Shown piece after piece: positions 8,812-18,577 of a stretch of DNA of 58,732 nt. This stretch comes from Pseudomonadota bacterium (GTDB lineage Bacteria > Pseudomonadota > Alphaproteobacteria > Acetobacterales > Acetobacteraceae). The translations under genes were made by a program, and so were the position numbers. Below the pieces are notes generated by a model. The model saw nothing but the letters and a program-made list of their open reading frames with translations, was not told where the DNA came from and searched no databases. Position 1 is the stretch's first letter. Each line of letters opens with the position of its first letter. The stretch spans positions 1 through 58,732 of the forward strand of contig JAKADX010000026.1 of assembly GCA_021818505.1 (NCBI GenBank), in the 5' to 3' direction.

Positions 8812-9786
8812 CTAGGCGGCAGGAAGCTCCGGGGGCCGATCACGCTCCCAGCCGGCATGGGGCGCGGGCAGGTCGACGGGTTCGGGCGCGGCGGTGCCGG
8901 CGAGCCGCTCGGCGAGCCACTGGGCGGCGGGGCCGGGCGGGGCGGCAGCGCGATGGATCAAGAGCAGCGGGAAGCGCGCGGCCGGCGCCGCGGCCGGCAA
9001 CAACCGGATCAGCCGTCCGGCGGCGATGTCCTCGCGCACCATATGTTCGGGCATGTTGCCCCAGCCCAGCCCGGCCCGCAGCAGCGCGTGCTTGGCGCCG
9101 AGATCGCCCAGCCGCCAGGTGCGCAGTGACAGAACTCCGAAATCCTGCCCCTCGGTGAGCTGCGAACGGTCGCTGAGGACCAGCTGCGTGTGGTCCTGGA
9201 ATGCCGCGTCCGGCAGCGGCGGGGCCAGCATCGCCAACGGGTGCCCGGGGGCGACCACCGGCACCAGTTCGACGTGGCGGATCAGCCGCCGCTCCAGCCC
9301 TCCGGCGCGGATGCCCAGCGGTCCGCTGATGCCGATCCCGCAGGCCCCCTCCAGCACCAGTTGCACCACGCCGCCCAGCGTCTCCACTCGCAGCCGCAGC
9401 GCGACCGTCGGATAGGCGCGCGCGAAGGCCTGCAAGGCGGCGACCAGCGGCACGGTCGGGAACATCACGTCCACGGCCAGTGCCACCTCCGCCTCAAGCC
9501 CCGCCGCAAGGCCGGAAGCACGGGCGCGCAGATCGTCGATCAGGCAGGCGACGCGCCGGGCATCGGCCAGCACCGCCCGCCCGGCCTCGGTCAGCACCGG
9601 ACGGCGGTGGCCGCGGGCGAACAGGCTCAGGCCGAGCTGACCCTCCAGATTCGCAATGCTGTAGCTGACCACCGACTGGGCGCGGTTGAGGCGGCGGGCG
9701 GCGGCGGAGAAGCTGCCGGTATCGGCGACCGCGAGCAGGACACGCAGCTGATCGAGCGTGGGCGTGCCGATGGCGGTCATATCCAT
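8812..9786 (-). CDS. LysR-family transcriptional regulator
   Basis: 324-residue LysR protein. The N-terminal winged helix-turn-helix spans about residues 8-65 (LDQLRVLLAVADTGSFSAAA, then AQSVVSYSIANLEGQLG). The rest is a periplasmic-binding-type effector domain. It faces the wrbA gene across 104 bases (9787-9890), the usual arrangement in which a LysR regulator controls the divergent gene and itself. WrbA/DoxX neighbours suggest a quinone or electrophile signal; the sugar transporter downstream on the same strand is the other possible target. Confidence 0.9.
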   Translation of the reverse strand: MDMTAIGTPTLDQLRVLLAVADTGSFSAAARRLNRAQSVVSYSIANLEGQLGLSLFARGHRRPVLTEAGRAVLADARRVACLIDDLRARASGLAAGLEAEVALAVDVMFPTVPLVAALQAFARAYPTVALRLRVETLGGVVQLVLEGACGIGISGPLGIRAGGLERRLIRHVELVPVVAPGHPLAMLAPPLPDAAFQDHTQLVLSDRSQLTEGQDFGVLSLRTWRLGDLGAKHALLRAGLGWGNMPEHMVREDIAAGRLIRLLPAAAPAARFPLLLIHRAAAPPGPAAQWLAERLAGTAAPEPVDLPAPHAGWERDRPPELPAA

Positions 9787-9822
9787 ATCCTCGATCTGGT
9801 CAATCGATACATTCCGGATTTT

Positions 9823-9837
9823 CTGGATGCTACGGCC
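9823..9837. promoter_or_regulatory. possible LysR operator between lysR and wrbA
   Basis: The 15-base sequence TCCGGATTTTCTGGA has imperfect dyad symmetry (TCCGGA, three bases, TCTGGA) and lies in the middle of the 104-base divergent gap. LysR sites are short dyads in this position (T-N11-A class). The match is imperfect and no footprint evidence exists. Confidence 0.3.
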
Positions 9838-9890
9838 TGCCTATGTGACCGGCAAGCGGGGCATCGCCCCGGCAGCAGGCGGAGGTTGGT

Positions 9891-10505
9891 TTGACCACAA
9901 GAATCCTGATCGCGTTCTATTCGCGCAACGGCTCTACCGAGGCGCTGGCGAAGGCCGTGGCCGAGGGGGCGGAGGCGGCTGGCGCGGAGGTGCGGTTGCG
10001 GCGCGTGCGCGACATCGTCAGCGCCGAGGTGATCGCCGCGGTGCCCGGCTGGGCCGACAACGCAAGCCGCATGGACGCGCTGTATCCGGCGCCCACGCCC
10101 TATGACATCGAGTGGGCCGACGGCATCGTGTTCGGCACGCCGACCCGCTACGGCAACACCACCGCGGAGCTCAAGGCCTATATCGACAGCCTCGGCGGCG
10201 TCTGGTTCCAGGGCCTGTTCAACGGCAAGGCCGGCGCCGCCTTTTGCGCCACGATGGGCACGCATGGCGGGGCGGAGAGCACCGTGCTCTCGCTTTACAA
10301 CGTGATGGCGCATCTCGGCCTGATCATTGTGCCGACCGGCTACGCGGACCCGATCATGTTCCAGGCCGGCACACCGTACGGCGCGCACGCCGCTGTCGAC
10401 GGCAAGCATGTCGTCGCGCCGCCTGAGCAGGATCTTCAAGTCGCGCGCTACCAGGGTCGCCGCGTCGCCCAGGTGGCGACGGCGCTGAAGACGCTGCGCG
10501 GCTGA
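9891..10505 (+). CDS. wrbA: NAD(P)H:quinone oxidoreductase, WrbA type
   Basis: 204-residue flavodoxin-like protein that reduces quinones by two electrons using FMN and NAD(P)H. The FMN phosphate loop is near residues 8-14 (FYSRNGSTEALA). The GTPTRYGNTTAELKAYIDSLGGVW segment and the GTHGGAESTVLSLYNVMAHLG region are diagnostic for WrbA. The start is TTG at 9891, chosen because GGAGG lies five bases upstream (9881-9885) and the protein begins directly with the first beta strand. It is divergent from lysR and followed by doxX 12 bases later, a common quinone-stress pair. Confidence 0.93.
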   Translation: MTTRILIAFYSRNGSTEALAKAVAEGAEAAGAEVRLRRVRDIVSAEVIAAVPGWADNASRMDALYPAPTPYDIEWADGIVFGTPTRYGNTTAELKAYIDSLGGVWFQGLFNGKAGAAFCATMGTHGGAESTVLSLYNVMAHLGLIIVPTGYADPIMFQAGTPYGAHAAVDGKHVVAPPEQDLQVARYQGRRVAQVATALKTLRG

Positions 10506-10517
10506 CCCCCAAATCAT

Positions 10518-10958
10518 GTGGAGAGCGATGTCGTGAACGACAGCGGGTTCAATGCGCCTGCGCTGACGGCCCTCGGCCGCGTGCTGCTGGCGGCGATCTT
10601 CATCTGGTCGGGCTTCGGCAAGCTGATGATGCCGGCCGCGGCCATCGGCTATATCGCGCATGTCGGCCTGCCGGTGCCGCCGGTGGCCTATGCGGTCGCA
10701 GTCATCGTCGAATGCGCCGGCGGGCTGGCGCTGCTGGCCGGGCTGGCGACGCGCTGGGTGGCGCTGGCGCTCGCTCTGTTCTGCCTGGTGACGGCCTTCG
10801 CCGTCCACGGTTTCGCCGATCTCAACAACCAGATCCACGCGCTCAAGAACATCGCCATGGCGGGCGGCTTCCTGTTCGTCGTGGCGCATGGCGCCGGGGC
10901 GTGGAGCGTCGATGCGATGCGCGGCGGGCGCCGCCAGTCGCGCGTCCAGCCGGCCTGA
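10518..10958 (+). CDS. DoxX family membrane protein
   Basis: Small membrane protein (146 aa from GTG 10518, 141 from GTG 10533) with four hydrophobic segments. The DoxX/YphA pattern is clear: ALGRVLLAAIFIWSGFGKL at the N terminus and a FADLNNQIHALKNIAMAGGF loop. GTG 10533 may be the true start because GGAGAG lies seven bases before it. DoxX proteins act with thiosulfate:quinone reductases or in redox-stress membrane complexes. Here it follows wrbA closely, so an association with quinone redox balance is the better inference. Confidence 0.88.
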   Translation: MESDVVNDSGFNAPALTALGRVLLAAIFIWSGFGKLMMPAAAIGYIAHVGLPVPPVAYAVAVIVECAGGLALLAGLATRWVALALALFCLVTAFAVHGFADLNNQIHALKNIAMAGGFLFVVAHGAGAWSVDAMRGGRRQSRVQPA

Positions 10959-10966
10959 GACCGCCA

Positions 10967-10999
10967 CGCGCGCCCGGTCGTCGTTGGATCGGGCGCGCG
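10967..10999 (+). terminator. strong GC hairpin after doxX
   Basis: A perfect 10-base inverted repeat, CGCGCGCCCG (10967-10976) with CGGGCGCGCG (10990-10999) around a 13-base loop, starts nine bases after the doxX stop. There is no T-run after it, so it is either a Rho-assisted end, an RNA-stabilising stem or a partial terminator. Confidence 0.45.
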
Positions 11000-11011
11000 T
11001 CCGCGCTACTG

Positions 11012-11034
11012 TCCCGGACTAGGTTGTTCCGGGA
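11012..11034 (+). promoter_or_regulatory. hairpin overlapping the leader of the zinc-ribbon gene
   Basis: TCCCGG (11012-11017) pairs with CCGGGA (11029-11034) around 11 bases, ending six bases before ATG 11040. It covers the position where a ribosome site would be and could limit translation initiation or serve as an operator. It is the second hairpin in the 81-base gap. Confidence 0.3.
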
Positions 11035-11039
11035 TTTGC

Positions 11040-11342
11040 ATGATCTGCCCTTACTGCCAGGCTGACCTCGACCCATCCTCGCTGTCCTGCCCACGCTGCG
11101 GCGCGGCCTATCCAGGGGCGCGGGGCGGGGCGGTGCTGGGCCTTCGCCTGCGCATGGTCGGCGTCGCCTTCGTGCTGCTGGTCATCACGTCGCTGATCCT
11201 GGTGGATTGCGTGCTGCACGCCCTGCCGCAGGGCGGGCAGGCGCCGCAGGCGCGGTCGGGGGAGGCGCAGCGCGCGCTGCTGATGATGCTGCAGCACCAG
11301 CAGGGCTCGCAGAACCCGGCACCGCCGCCGCCGCGGCACTGA
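11040..11342 (+). CDS. zinc-ribbon single-pass membrane protein
   Basis: 100-residue protein. Residues 1-25 form a rubredoxin-like zinc ribbon with CPYC (3-6) and CPRC (17-20). One transmembrane helix lies around residues 34-56. A Gln/Pro-rich tail ends in poly-proline and would be outside the membrane if the ribbon is cytoplasmic. The four cysteines and the clean start make it a real gene despite its size. Function unknown. It lies between doxX and the peptide transporter operon and seems separate from both. Confidence 0.8.
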   Translation: MICPYCQADLDPSSLSCPRCGAAYPGARGGAVLGLRLRMVGVAFVLLVITSLILVDCVLHALPQGGQAPQARSGEAQRALLMMLQHQQGSQNPAPPPPRH

Positions 11343-11457
11343 ACGGGATCGCGGTCCGGGCAGGGCTTTGCGCCCGCGGCAAAATGCGGTTCATTGCCGC
11401 CCACGCCCTCGTCGGCCCGCGCCGGCCGGCGCCACAGCGAGAAGAGGAGCCGCCCCC

Positions 11458-13053
11458 ATGAAAACCCCCATCGTGGCCGCCTGCGCCGTTGCCCTCGCGG
11501 CCCTGGTCGGCGCCGGCGCCGCGCAGGCAAAGACCCTCGTGTACTGCTCCGAAGGGTCGCCGGAGAACTTCAACCCGATGATCAACACCACCGGCACCAC
11601 CTTCGACGCCAACAAGCCGGTGTACAATCAACTGGTGCAGTTCAGGCTCGGTACCACGGAGGTCGAGCCGGCGCTGGCGGAGTCGTGGGACATCACCGAG
11701 GACGGCAAGGTATTCGTCTTTCATCTGCGCAAGAACGTGCAGTGGCATTCCAACAAGCTGTTCAAGCCGACCCGCCCGTTCAACGCCGACGACGTGATCT
11801 TCAGCTTCGGCCGGCAATACGACGAGGCCAATCCATATCACAAGGTGTCGGGCGGGGATTACGAGTACTGGGGCGACATGGAGATGCCCAGCCTGATTGA
11901 CAAAATCGAAAAGCTTGATGACTACACCGTAAAGTTCACGCTGAAGAAGCCGAACGCGCCGTTCCTGGCCGACATGGCGATGGATTTCGCGGCCATCCAG
12001 TCGAAGGAATACGCCGACGCGCTGCTGAAGGCCGGCAAGCCGGAGCTGATCGACCAGCAACCGATCGGTACCGGGCCGTTCGAGTTCGTCGTCTATCAGA
12101 AGGATACGACGATCCGTTATCGTCGGTTCGACGGCTTCTGGGGGCCGAAGGCGAAGCTGGACGCGCTGGTGTTCGCGATCACCAAGGACCCGGCGGTGCG
12201 CCTGGCCAAGCTGCGCGCCAACGAATGCCAGGTGATGTCGTACCCGAACCCCGCCGACCTCCCGTCCATCAAGGCCGATCCGAAACTGCAACTGCTGTCG
12301 CAACCTGGCCTGAACATCGGGTATCTGGCTCTCAACGTCACGAAGAAGCCGTTCGATGACGTGCGCGTGCGTCGCGCAATGAACATGGCGATCGACAAGA
12401 AGGCGATCATCACCGCGGTGTACCAGGGTGCGGGACAGGCGGCGAAGAACCTGATCCCGCCGACCATGTGGGGTTACAACGACGCGATCGAGGATTTCCC
12501 GTACGATCCGGCCGAAGCCAAGAACCTGCTGGCCGCTGCCGGCTATCCCAACGGGTTCGAGACCGATCTGTGGGCGATGCCGGTGCAGCGCCCGTATAAC
12601 CCCGATGCGCGGCGCATGGCCGAACTGATGCAGGCCGACCTCGCCAAGATCGGGGTGAAGGCAAAGATCGTCAGCTACGAATGGGGCGAGTACCGCAAGC
12701 GGATGGCGGCGGGCGAGGATCAGACGGGCTTGCTGGGCTGGACCGGCGACAACGGCGATCCCGACAATTTCTTCGTGCCGCTCGCCGGCTGCGCCGCGGC
12801 GCGGCCCGGCGGCGGCAACGAGGCGAAGTGGTGCAACAAGGAGTTCGACGACCTGATCAACAAGGCCGCCACACTTCCCAGCCAGGCGGAGCGCGCCAAG
12901 CTGTACCAACAGGCGCAGGTGGTGATGCACCGCGAGGCGCCGTTCGTGCTGGTGGCGCATTCGGTGGTGTTCATGCCGATGAGCAAGGCGGTCGTCGGCT
13001 ACAAGATGAGCCCGCTGGGGGATCACCGGTTCGACCAGGTGGACTTGCAGTAG
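11458..13053 (+). CDS. dipeptide/oligopeptide ABC transporter substrate-binding protein
   Basis: SBP family 5 (DppA/OppA type) protein of 531 residues. An N-terminal Sec signal (KTPIVAACAVALAALVGAG, AQA cleavage) precedes a mature start KTLVYCSEGSPENFNPM, very close to DppA. Family landmarks include LAESWDITEDGKVFVFHLRK and PFDDVRVRRAMNMAIDK. The start at ATG 11458 is set by the signal peptide and by AGAAGAGGAG upstream. Ligand probably di- or oligopeptides, but family 5 also binds nickel-chelates, haem and sugars. First gene of a five-gene operon, with 38 bases to the next gene. Confidence 0.92.
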   Translation: MKTPIVAACAVALAALVGAGAAQAKTLVYCSEGSPENFNPMINTTGTTFDANKPVYNQLVQFRLGTTEVEPALAESWDITEDGKVFVFHLRKNVQWHSNKLFKPTRPFNADDVIFSFGRQYDEANPYHKVSGGDYEYWGDMEMPSLIDKIEKLDDYTVKFTLKKPNAPFLADMAMDFAAIQSKEYADALLKAGKPELIDQQPIGTGPFEFVVYQKDTTIRYRRFDGFWGPKAKLDALVFAITKDPAVRLAKLRANECQVMSYPNPADLPSIKADPKLQLLSQPGLNIGYLALNVTKKPFDDVRVRRAMNMAIDKKAIITAVYQGAGQAAKNLIPPTMWGYNDAIEDFPYDPAEAKNLLAAAGYPNGFETDLWAMPVQRPYNPDARRMAELMQADLAKIGVKAKIVSYEWGEYRKRMAAGEDQTGLLGWTGDNGDPDNFFVPLAGCAAARPGGGNEAKWCNKEFDDLINKAATLPSQAERAKLYQQAQVVMHREAPFVLVAHSVVFMPMSKAVVGYKMSPLGDHRFDQVDLQ

Positions 13054-13091
13054 CTTTGGCTGCCGTGGCCGGCGGGATGGCCTGACCGCCG

Positions 13092-14096
13092 ATGCTGCGC
13101 TTCCTGCTCCGCCGCGTGACGCTGATCCTGCCGACCTTCGTCGGCGTCACGTTGCTGAGCTTCCTGCTGATCCATCTCGTTCCCGGCGACCCGATCGAGG
13201 TGCGCACCGGCGAACGCGGCATCACGCCCGAACGGCTCGCCGTCATGCGCCACGCTATGGGCCTCGACCGGCCGTTATGGCAGCAGTTCCTCGGCTACGA
13301 GTCGCAGGTGCTGCACGGCGATCTCGGCACCTCGATCATCACGCAGCAGCCGGTCTGGCACGAGTTCACCGCGCTGTTCCCGGCGACGATTGAGTTGTCG
13401 GTCTGCGCCATCCTGTTCGCGATCGCGGTCGGCGTGCCGCTCGGCGTGATCGCGGCGGTGCGGCGCGGCTCGGCCTTCGACTACGGGCTGATGGGATTGT
13501 CGGTCACCGGCGCCTCCATGCCGATCTTCTGGTGGGGGCTGATGATGATCCTGGTGTTCTCCGTGGCGCTGGGCTGGACGCCGGTGTCGGGGCGGATCAG
13601 CGACGCCTTTTACGTCGAGCCGTGGAGCGGATTCATGCTGATCGATGCCTGGTTCTCCGACGACCGTGGCGCGGTCGCCTCGGCGGCGTCGCATCTGATC
13701 CTGCCGACGATTGTACTCGGCACCATCCCGCTCGCCACCATCGCGCGCATGACGCGCTCCTCGATGCTGGAAGTGCTGGGTGAGGACTACATCCGGACCG
13801 CGCGCGCCAAGGGGCTTGGCAGCCTGCGCGTCGTCGTGGTTCACGCCCTGCGCAACGCGCTGATTCCGGTGGTGACGGTGATCGGCTTGCAGGTGGGCAC
13901 GCTGCTGGGCGGCGCGATCCTGACCGAGACGATCTTCTCCTGGCCCGGCATCGGTCACTGGCTGGTCGAGAGCATCCAGCGCCGTGACTATCCGGTGTTG
14001 CAGGGCGGCACGTTGCTGGTGGCGAGTCTCGTCATGCTGGTCAATCTCGGCGTCGATCTGGCCTACGGCGTCCTCAATCCGCGGATCCGGCGCTGA
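13092..14096 (+). CDS. peptide ABC transporter permease DppB type
   Basis: 334-residue inner-membrane permease. The N-terminal helix [23 protein letters not shown] and the cytoplasmic coupling loop ([22 protein letters not shown]) are typical of DppB/OppB. About six membrane segments are visible. It is the second gene of the operon, and its stop overlaps the start of the partner permease by one base at 14096. Confidence 0.94.
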   Translation: MLRFLLRRVTLILPTFVGVTLLSFLLIHLVPGDPIEVRTGERGITPERLAVMRHAMGLDRPLWQQFLGYESQVLHGDLGTSIITQQPVWHEFTALFPATIELSVCAILFAIAVGVPLGVIAAVRRGSAFDYGLMGLSVTGASMPIFWWGLMMILVFSVALGWTPVSGRISDAFYVEPWSGFMLIDAWFSDDRGAVASAASHLILPTIVLGTIPLATIARMTRSSMLEVLGEDYIRTARAKGLGSLRVVVVHALRNALIPVVTVIGLQVGTLLGGAILTETIFSWPGIGHWLVESIQRRDYPVLQGGTLLVASLVMLVNLGVDLAYGVLNPRIRR

Positions 14097-15010
14097 TGTC
14101 GGGCAGCGAGGTCGAGGCGGCGGTGATCGCCGCCCATCCGCCGCGCAACGAACCGGGCAGTCTGCGCCTGTTCTGGCGGGCCTTTGCCGAGAATCGCGGC
14201 GCGGTCGTCGGTCTCTTGCTCATGGTGCTGCTGGTCGCGGTGGCGCTGCTTGCCGACGTGTTGGCGCCGCATTCGCCGATCGCGCAGTACCGCGAGAACT
14301 TCCTGACGCCACCGGCCTGGGCGCATGGCGGGTCGGACAGGTTTCTGCTCGGCACCGACGATGTCGGCCGCGACATCCTCGCGCGTCTGATCTATGGCGC
14401 GCGGCTGTCGCTGCTGATCGGGCTGTCGGTGGTGGCGCTGTCGCTGACCTGCGGCACTGTCCTCGGGCTGACCGCGGCGTTCGCCGGCGGCATCGCCGAT
14501 GTGGCGATCATGCGGCTGATGGACATCCTGCTGGTGTTCCCCTCGCTGCTGCTCGCCATCGTTATCGTCGCGATCCTCGGCCCGTCGCTGTTCAACGCCA
14601 TGATCGCTGTTGCCATCGTCACGCTGCCGAACTACACGCGGCTGGTGCGCGCCTCCGCGCTCGGCGAACTGGCGCGCGACTACGTCACCGCGACGCGCTC
14701 GGCGGGTGCCGGGACGCTCAGACTGATGTTCGACACCGTGCTGCCGAACTGCACGGCGCCGCTGATCGTGCAGGCGACGCTGGGTTTCTCCTCCGCCATT
14801 CTCGATGCCGCGGCGCTCGGCTTCCTCGGCCTGGGCGCGCAGCCGCCGACGCCGGAATGGGGCACGATGCTGGCCGGCGCGCTGGAGTTCTACCAGCGTG
14901 CCTGGTGGGTGCTGACCTTTCCGGGCCTTGCCATCCTGATCACCGTACTCGCGTTCAACCTGTTCGGCGACGGGTTGCGCGACGCCCTCGATCCGAGACT
15001 CAAGCGATGA
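14096..15010 (+). CDS. peptide ABC transporter permease DppC type
   Basis: 304-residue permease partner. The N-terminal OppC-type helix follows a soluble lead ([20 protein letters not shown]), then [17 protein letters not shown] and the [20 protein letters not shown] segment diagnostic of DppC. The coupling loop is [19 protein letters not shown]. The start overlaps dppB by one base and the stop overlaps the next gene in an ATGA, so translation is coupled through the operon. Confidence 0.94.
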   Translation: MSGSEVEAAVIAAHPPRNEPGSLRLFWRAFAENRGAVVGLLLMVLLVAVALLADVLAPHSPIAQYRENFLTPPAWAHGGSDRFLLGTDDVGRDILARLIYGARLSLLIGLSVVALSLTCGTVLGLTAAFAGGIADVAIMRLMDILLVFPSLLLAIVIVAILGPSLFNAMIAVAIVTLPNYTRLVRASALGELARDYVTATRSAGAGTLRLMFDTVLPNCTAPLIVQATLGFSSAILDAAALGFLGLGAQPPTPEWGTMLAGALEFYQRAWWVLTFPGLAILITVLAFNLFGDGLRDALDPRLKR

Positions 15011-16020
15011 CCGCGCTCCTGGAGATGCGCAGCCTCTCGGTGGCCTTCGCCACCGCGCGCGGCCGGTTCCGCGCCGTGGACGGCGTTGATGTCGTGCTCG
15101 ATCCTGGAGAGGTGCTCTGCATCGTCGGCGAATCCGGCTCCGGCAAGAGCGTGTCGATGCTGGCGGCGATGGGGTTGATCCAGTATCCGGGCGAGGTGCG
15201 CGCCGACGCGCTGCGCTTCGACGGGACCGACCTGCTGGCGATCGGCGCGCGGCAGCGGCGGCGTCTGGTCGGCAAGGACATGGCGATGATCTTCCAGGAG
15301 CCGATGTCCTCGCTGAACCCCTGCTATCCCGTCGGCTGGCAGATCGGCGAGGCGCTGCGCGTCCATCACGCCGTGCCGCGCCGCGACGTGCGTGCGCGCA
15401 TCATCGAGTTGCTCGATCAGGTCGGCATCCCTGCGCCCTCCACCCGGCTGCGCGCGTTCCCCCACCAACTATCGGGCGGCATGAGCCAGCGCGTGATGAT
15501 CGCCATGGCGATCGCCTGCAACCCGCGCCTGCTGATCGCCGACGAGCCGACGACCGCGCTCGACGTCACCATCCAAAAGCAGATTCTTGATCTGCTGCTC
15601 AGCCTGCAACGGGCGCATCGCATGGCGCTCGTGCTGATCACGCACGACATGGGCGTGGTCGCGGAGACCGCGCAGCGCGTGCAGGTGATGTACGCCGGCC
15701 AGATGGTCGAGGAAGCGCCGACCGAATCGCTGTTCGCCGCCCCCCGCCATCCCTACACGGCGGCCTTGCTGGAGGCGCTGCCGGAACGTGCGGTGGGCCG
15801 ACGGCGGCTGCCGACGATTCCCGGCGTGGTGCCCGGCATCGGCGACCGGCCGGCGGGCTGCGTGTTCCACCCGCGCTGCCGCTTCGCCACCGACCGCTGC
15901 CGTATGGAGGCCCCCGCGCTGTCGGGTCCACCGGGCCGCCGCGCGCGCTGCCACTATCCGCTCGATGAAGCCGGGCGGCCGACGCAGGGCCATCCGGGAC
16001 CGGAGCGCGCGGTCGCATGA
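15007..16020 (+). CDS. peptide ABC transporter ATP-binding protein DppD type
   Basis: 337-residue ATPase: Walker A GESGSGKS, signature [16 protein letters not shown], Walker [15 protein letters not shown] and switch LITHDMGVV. The C-terminal oligopeptide extension carries the cysteine cluster [15 protein letters not shown], which in relatives holds an iron-sulfur or structural site. ATG 15007 overlaps the dppC stop (ATGA). The reading frame is open much further upstream, but that part is antisense or overlapping noise. Confidence 0.94.
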   Translation: MTALLEMRSLSVAFATARGRFRAVDGVDVVLDPGEVLCIVGESGSGKSVSMLAAMGLIQYPGEVRADALRFDGTDLLAIGARQRRRLVGKDMAMIFQEPMSSLNPCYPVGWQIGEALRVHHAVPRRDVRARIIELLDQVGIPAPSTRLRAFPHQLSGGMSQRVMIAMAIACNPRLLIADEPTTALDVTIQKQILDLLLSLQRAHRMALVLITHDMGVVAETAQRVQVMYAGQMVEEAPTESLFAAPRHPYTAALLEALPERAVGRRRLPTIPGVVPGIGDRPAGCVFHPRCRFATDRCRMEAPALSGPPGRRARCHYPLDEAGRPTQGHPGPERAVA

Positions 16021-16985
16021 CGCCGCTGCTGGAGGCGCGCGATCTCAGACGCTTCTACAAGGCGGGCAGTGGACTGTTCGTGCCGCGCGGCACGGTGCGC
16101 GCGGTCGATGGCGTGTCGTTCACGCTTGCCCCCGGCCGCACGCTCGCGATCGTCGGTGAATCCGGCTCGGGAAAATCCACCCTGGCGCGCATGGCGACGC
16201 TGATGGAACCGCCGAGCGAGGGCGAGTTGCTGCTCGACGGCGCGCCCACCGCCGCCGCCGACGCGCGCACGCGGCGGCGACTGCGCCTCTCCGTGCAGAT
16301 GGTGTTCCAGAATCCTTACGGCTCGCTCAATCCGCGCAAGACGGTGGGCGCGATCCTGATGGAGCCGCTGGCGATCAACCGGCGCGGCGATCGTGCCGCA
16401 CGTGCGGCGGCGGCGCGGGCGATGATGGCGAAGGTGGGGCTGCGCGAGGAGCAGTTCGGCCGCTACCCGCACATGTTCTCCGGCGGCCAACGCCAGCGCA
16501 TCGCGATCGCGCGCGCGCTGATGCTCAACCCTCGGGTCGTGGTGGCCGATGAGCCGGTGTCCGCGCTCGACGTGTCGATTCAGGCGCAGGTGCTGAACCT
16601 GATGATGGATCTGCAGGACCAGTTCGGCCTCGCCTATCTGTTCATCAGCCACGACCTGTCGGTGGTGCGCCACATCGCGCATGAGGTGCTGGTGCTCTAT
16701 CTCGGCCGTCCCGCCGAGCAGGCGCCGAAGGAGATGTTGTTCGCTCGCCCGCGCCATCCCTACACGCAGGCGCTGCTCGCGGCGACACCCTCGGTCGATG
16801 CGCAACATCGGCTGGCGCGCGCGGCGGTGAAGGGCGAGCTGCCGTCGCCGCTCGATCCGCCCCCCGGCTGCGCCTTCGCCAGCCGCTGCCCGCACGCGAC
16901 GGCGCGCTGCACGCAGCAGCGGCCGGAGTTGCGCGCCGTGGAGGGGCACCTGGTCGCCTGTCACTACGCCGAGATGCTCGGCTGA
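16017..16985 (+). CDS. peptide ABC transporter ATP-binding protein DppF type
   Basis: 322-residue second ATPase: Walker [27 protein letters not shown] (typical DppF/OppF Q-loop), signature [15 protein letters not shown], Walker [14 protein letters not shown], and the cysteine extension [18 protein letters not shown] 16017 overlaps the dppD stop. With the four upstream genes it completes a peptide importer. The next gene begins about 110 bases later and may be a separate unit. Confidence 0.94.
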   Translation: MTPLLEARDLRRFYKAGSGLFVPRGTVRAVDGVSFTLAPGRTLAIVGESGSGKSTLARMATLMEPPSEGELLLDGAPTAAADARTRRRLRLSVQMVFQNPYGSLNPRKTVGAILMEPLAINRRGDRAARAAAARAMMAKVGLREEQFGRYPHMFSGGQRQRIAIARALMLNPRVVVADEPVSALDVSIQAQVLNLMMDLQDQFGLAYLFISHDLSVVRHIAHEVLVLYLGRPAEQAPKEMLFARPRHPYTQALLAATPSVDAQHRLARAAVKGELPSPLDPPPGCAFASRCPHATARCTQQRPELRAVEGHLVACHYAEMLG

Positions 16986-17097
16986 TCGCAGGCTGGGTGC
17001 CCACGATTCTGTCGCTCGCTTCGCGCCCCGGCGGCTGATAGCGTCGCGCCAATGGCCGACTGTGATCGGCCTGCCGTCAATTCAGGGAGCGACGTTC

Positions 17098-18270
17098 ATG
17101 GCACACCGTCTGCGTTTCGGCATCTTTCTCGCACCATTCCACAAGCCCGGCATCAATCCCACACTCGCGCTGGAGAGCGACCTCGAACTCATCCGCTGGC
17201 TCGACCGCTGCGGCTACGATGAGGCGTGGCTGGGCGAGCATCATTCCGCCGGCACGGAGATTTCCGCCTCCCCCGAAATCATGATTGCGGTCGCCGCGGA
17301 GCGGACGCGCCATATCCGGCTCGGCACCGGCGTCGTCAGCGTCTCGTATCATAACCCGCTGTGGGTCGCGGAGCGGATCGTGCAGCTCGATCATCTGACG
17401 CGCGGGCGGGTGATGCTGGGCGTTGGTCCCGGCTCGCTGCCGACCGACGGCGTCATGATCGGATTGTCGCAGTCGCAGACGCGCGAGCTTCTGGAACAGG
17501 GCCTCGACGTCATCATGCGGCTGCTGACCGGCGAGAAACCGGTGACGCTGCGCAATGACCGTTGGGATCTGCGCGAGGCGCGGCTGCATTTGAGACCCTA
17601 TTCCGCGCCGCTGTTCGATATCGGCGTGGCCGCGGTGGCCTCCCCGACCGGGGCGAAGCTGGCGGGGCGGCATGGGATCGGCATGCTGTCGGTGGGCGCC
17701 ACCACCGCGGCCGGGTTCGATGCGCTGGCATTGCACTGGAACGTGCTGGAGACCGAGGCGCGCGCCCACGGCAAGACCGTCGATCGCAGCAAGTGGCGGC
17801 TGGTCGGCCCCATGCACATCGCCCAGACGGCCGAGCAGGCGCGGCGCGAGGTGGAATTCGGCATTGCGCACTGGTTCGACTATTTCCAGGCGGTCGCGGC
17901 GTTCCCGCAGATGGCGGTGAAGGGATCGAGCATTCCGGAGATGATCGACTTCATCAACGACACCGGGCTTGGCGTGATCGGCACGCCGGCGATGGCGACG
18001 GCGCAGATCGAGCGGTTGTGGGCGCAATCGAATGGCGGCTTCGGCTGCTACATGCTGCTCGGTCACAATTGGGCCGACCGCGAGGCGACGCTGCGCAGCG
18101 TCGAACTGATGGCGCGCGAGGTGATGCCGCGCTTCCAGGGCCACGCAGAGGCAACGCTGCAGGCTGCGGACCGGGCGCGCGCGGTGCGGCCCGATCTGGC
18201 GGCGGTGCATGCGCAGGCCGTGGACGCGGCGCGGGATCGCTATGAGAAGGAGACAGCGGCGCGGCGCTGA
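17098..18270 (+). CDS. LLM-class flavin-dependent monooxygenase
   Basis: 390-residue bacterial-luciferase-like TIM-barrel enzyme (LimB/limonene monooxygenase-like subgroup). Landmarks: FGIFLAPFH at the start, DEAWLGEHHSAGTEISASPE, RIRLGTGVVSVSYHNPLWVAE-type strand and TRGRVMLGVGPGSLPTD. It would use FMNH2 and oxygen; the substrate is unknown. ATG 17098 was chosen over an earlier GTG because the barrel starts at once and GGGAGCGACG precedes it. It follows the peptide transporter and might act on something that transporter brings in; that is inference. Confidence 0.9.
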   Translation: MAHRLRFGIFLAPFHKPGINPTLALESDLELIRWLDRCGYDEAWLGEHHSAGTEISASPEIMIAVAAERTRHIRLGTGVVSVSYHNPLWVAERIVQLDHLTRGRVMLGVGPGSLPTDGVMIGLSQSQTRELLEQGLDVIMRLLTGEKPVTLRNDRWDLREARLHLRPYSAPLFDIGVAAVASPTGAKLAGRHGIGMLSVGATTAAGFDALALHWNVLETEARAHGKTVDRSKWRLVGPMHIAQTAEQARREVEFGIAHWFDYFQAVAAFPQMAVKGSSIPEMIDFINDTGLGVIGTPAMATAQIERLWAQSNGGFGCYMLLGHNWADREATLRSVELMAREVMPRFQGHAEATLQAADRARAVRPDLAAVHAQAVDAARDRYEKETAARR

Positions 18271-18301
18271 CCCGGCACGAATCCGCGACCCGCGCCGGCG
18301 C

Positions 18302-18523
18302 TCAGGAGGCAGTGCGGCGCAGCACCTCGCCTGCGTGCCGTGCCGCACCCTCCGCCGTCAGTTCATAGCGTCCGTCGTCGCGCGCGCGCACCAGTCGCAT
18401 CGCGGCGAGCCGTTGCAGGCATGGCCCGTCCTTCAGCCCCGCCGGCCGCCCCGCCGCGCCGGCGAGCGCGAGCCGGTGCAGCGCCGAGCGGCAGCAGGTT
18501 TCCAGATACGGCTCGTCCCACAT
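18302..18523 (-). CDS. small hypothetical protein downstream of Nudix gene
   Basis: About 73 residues from ATG 18523 (MWDEPYLETCCRSALHRLAL), or 85 if the start is at 18559. The sequence reads like a small winged-helix-type fold (ALHRLALAG, LQRLAAMRLVRARDDGRYELTAEGAARH), in which a helix is followed by a beta wing. It follows the Nudix gene on the same strand and may be co-transcribed. No family name recognised. Confidence 0.6.
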   Translation of the reverse strand: MWDEPYLETCCRSALHRLALAGAAGRPAGLKDGPCLQRLAAMRLVRARDDGRYELTAEGAARHAGEVLRRTAS

Positions 18524-18577
18524 GCCCCGCGATGTGCGCGCGCCGGGGCGGCGGCGCAAGCGCGGCGGCGCGCGGCG

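Noticed and set aside
11185-13026. 613-residue minus-strand open frame
   Set aside because: Antisense to the peptide-binding protein gene, which has a signal peptide and family motifs on the plus strand.
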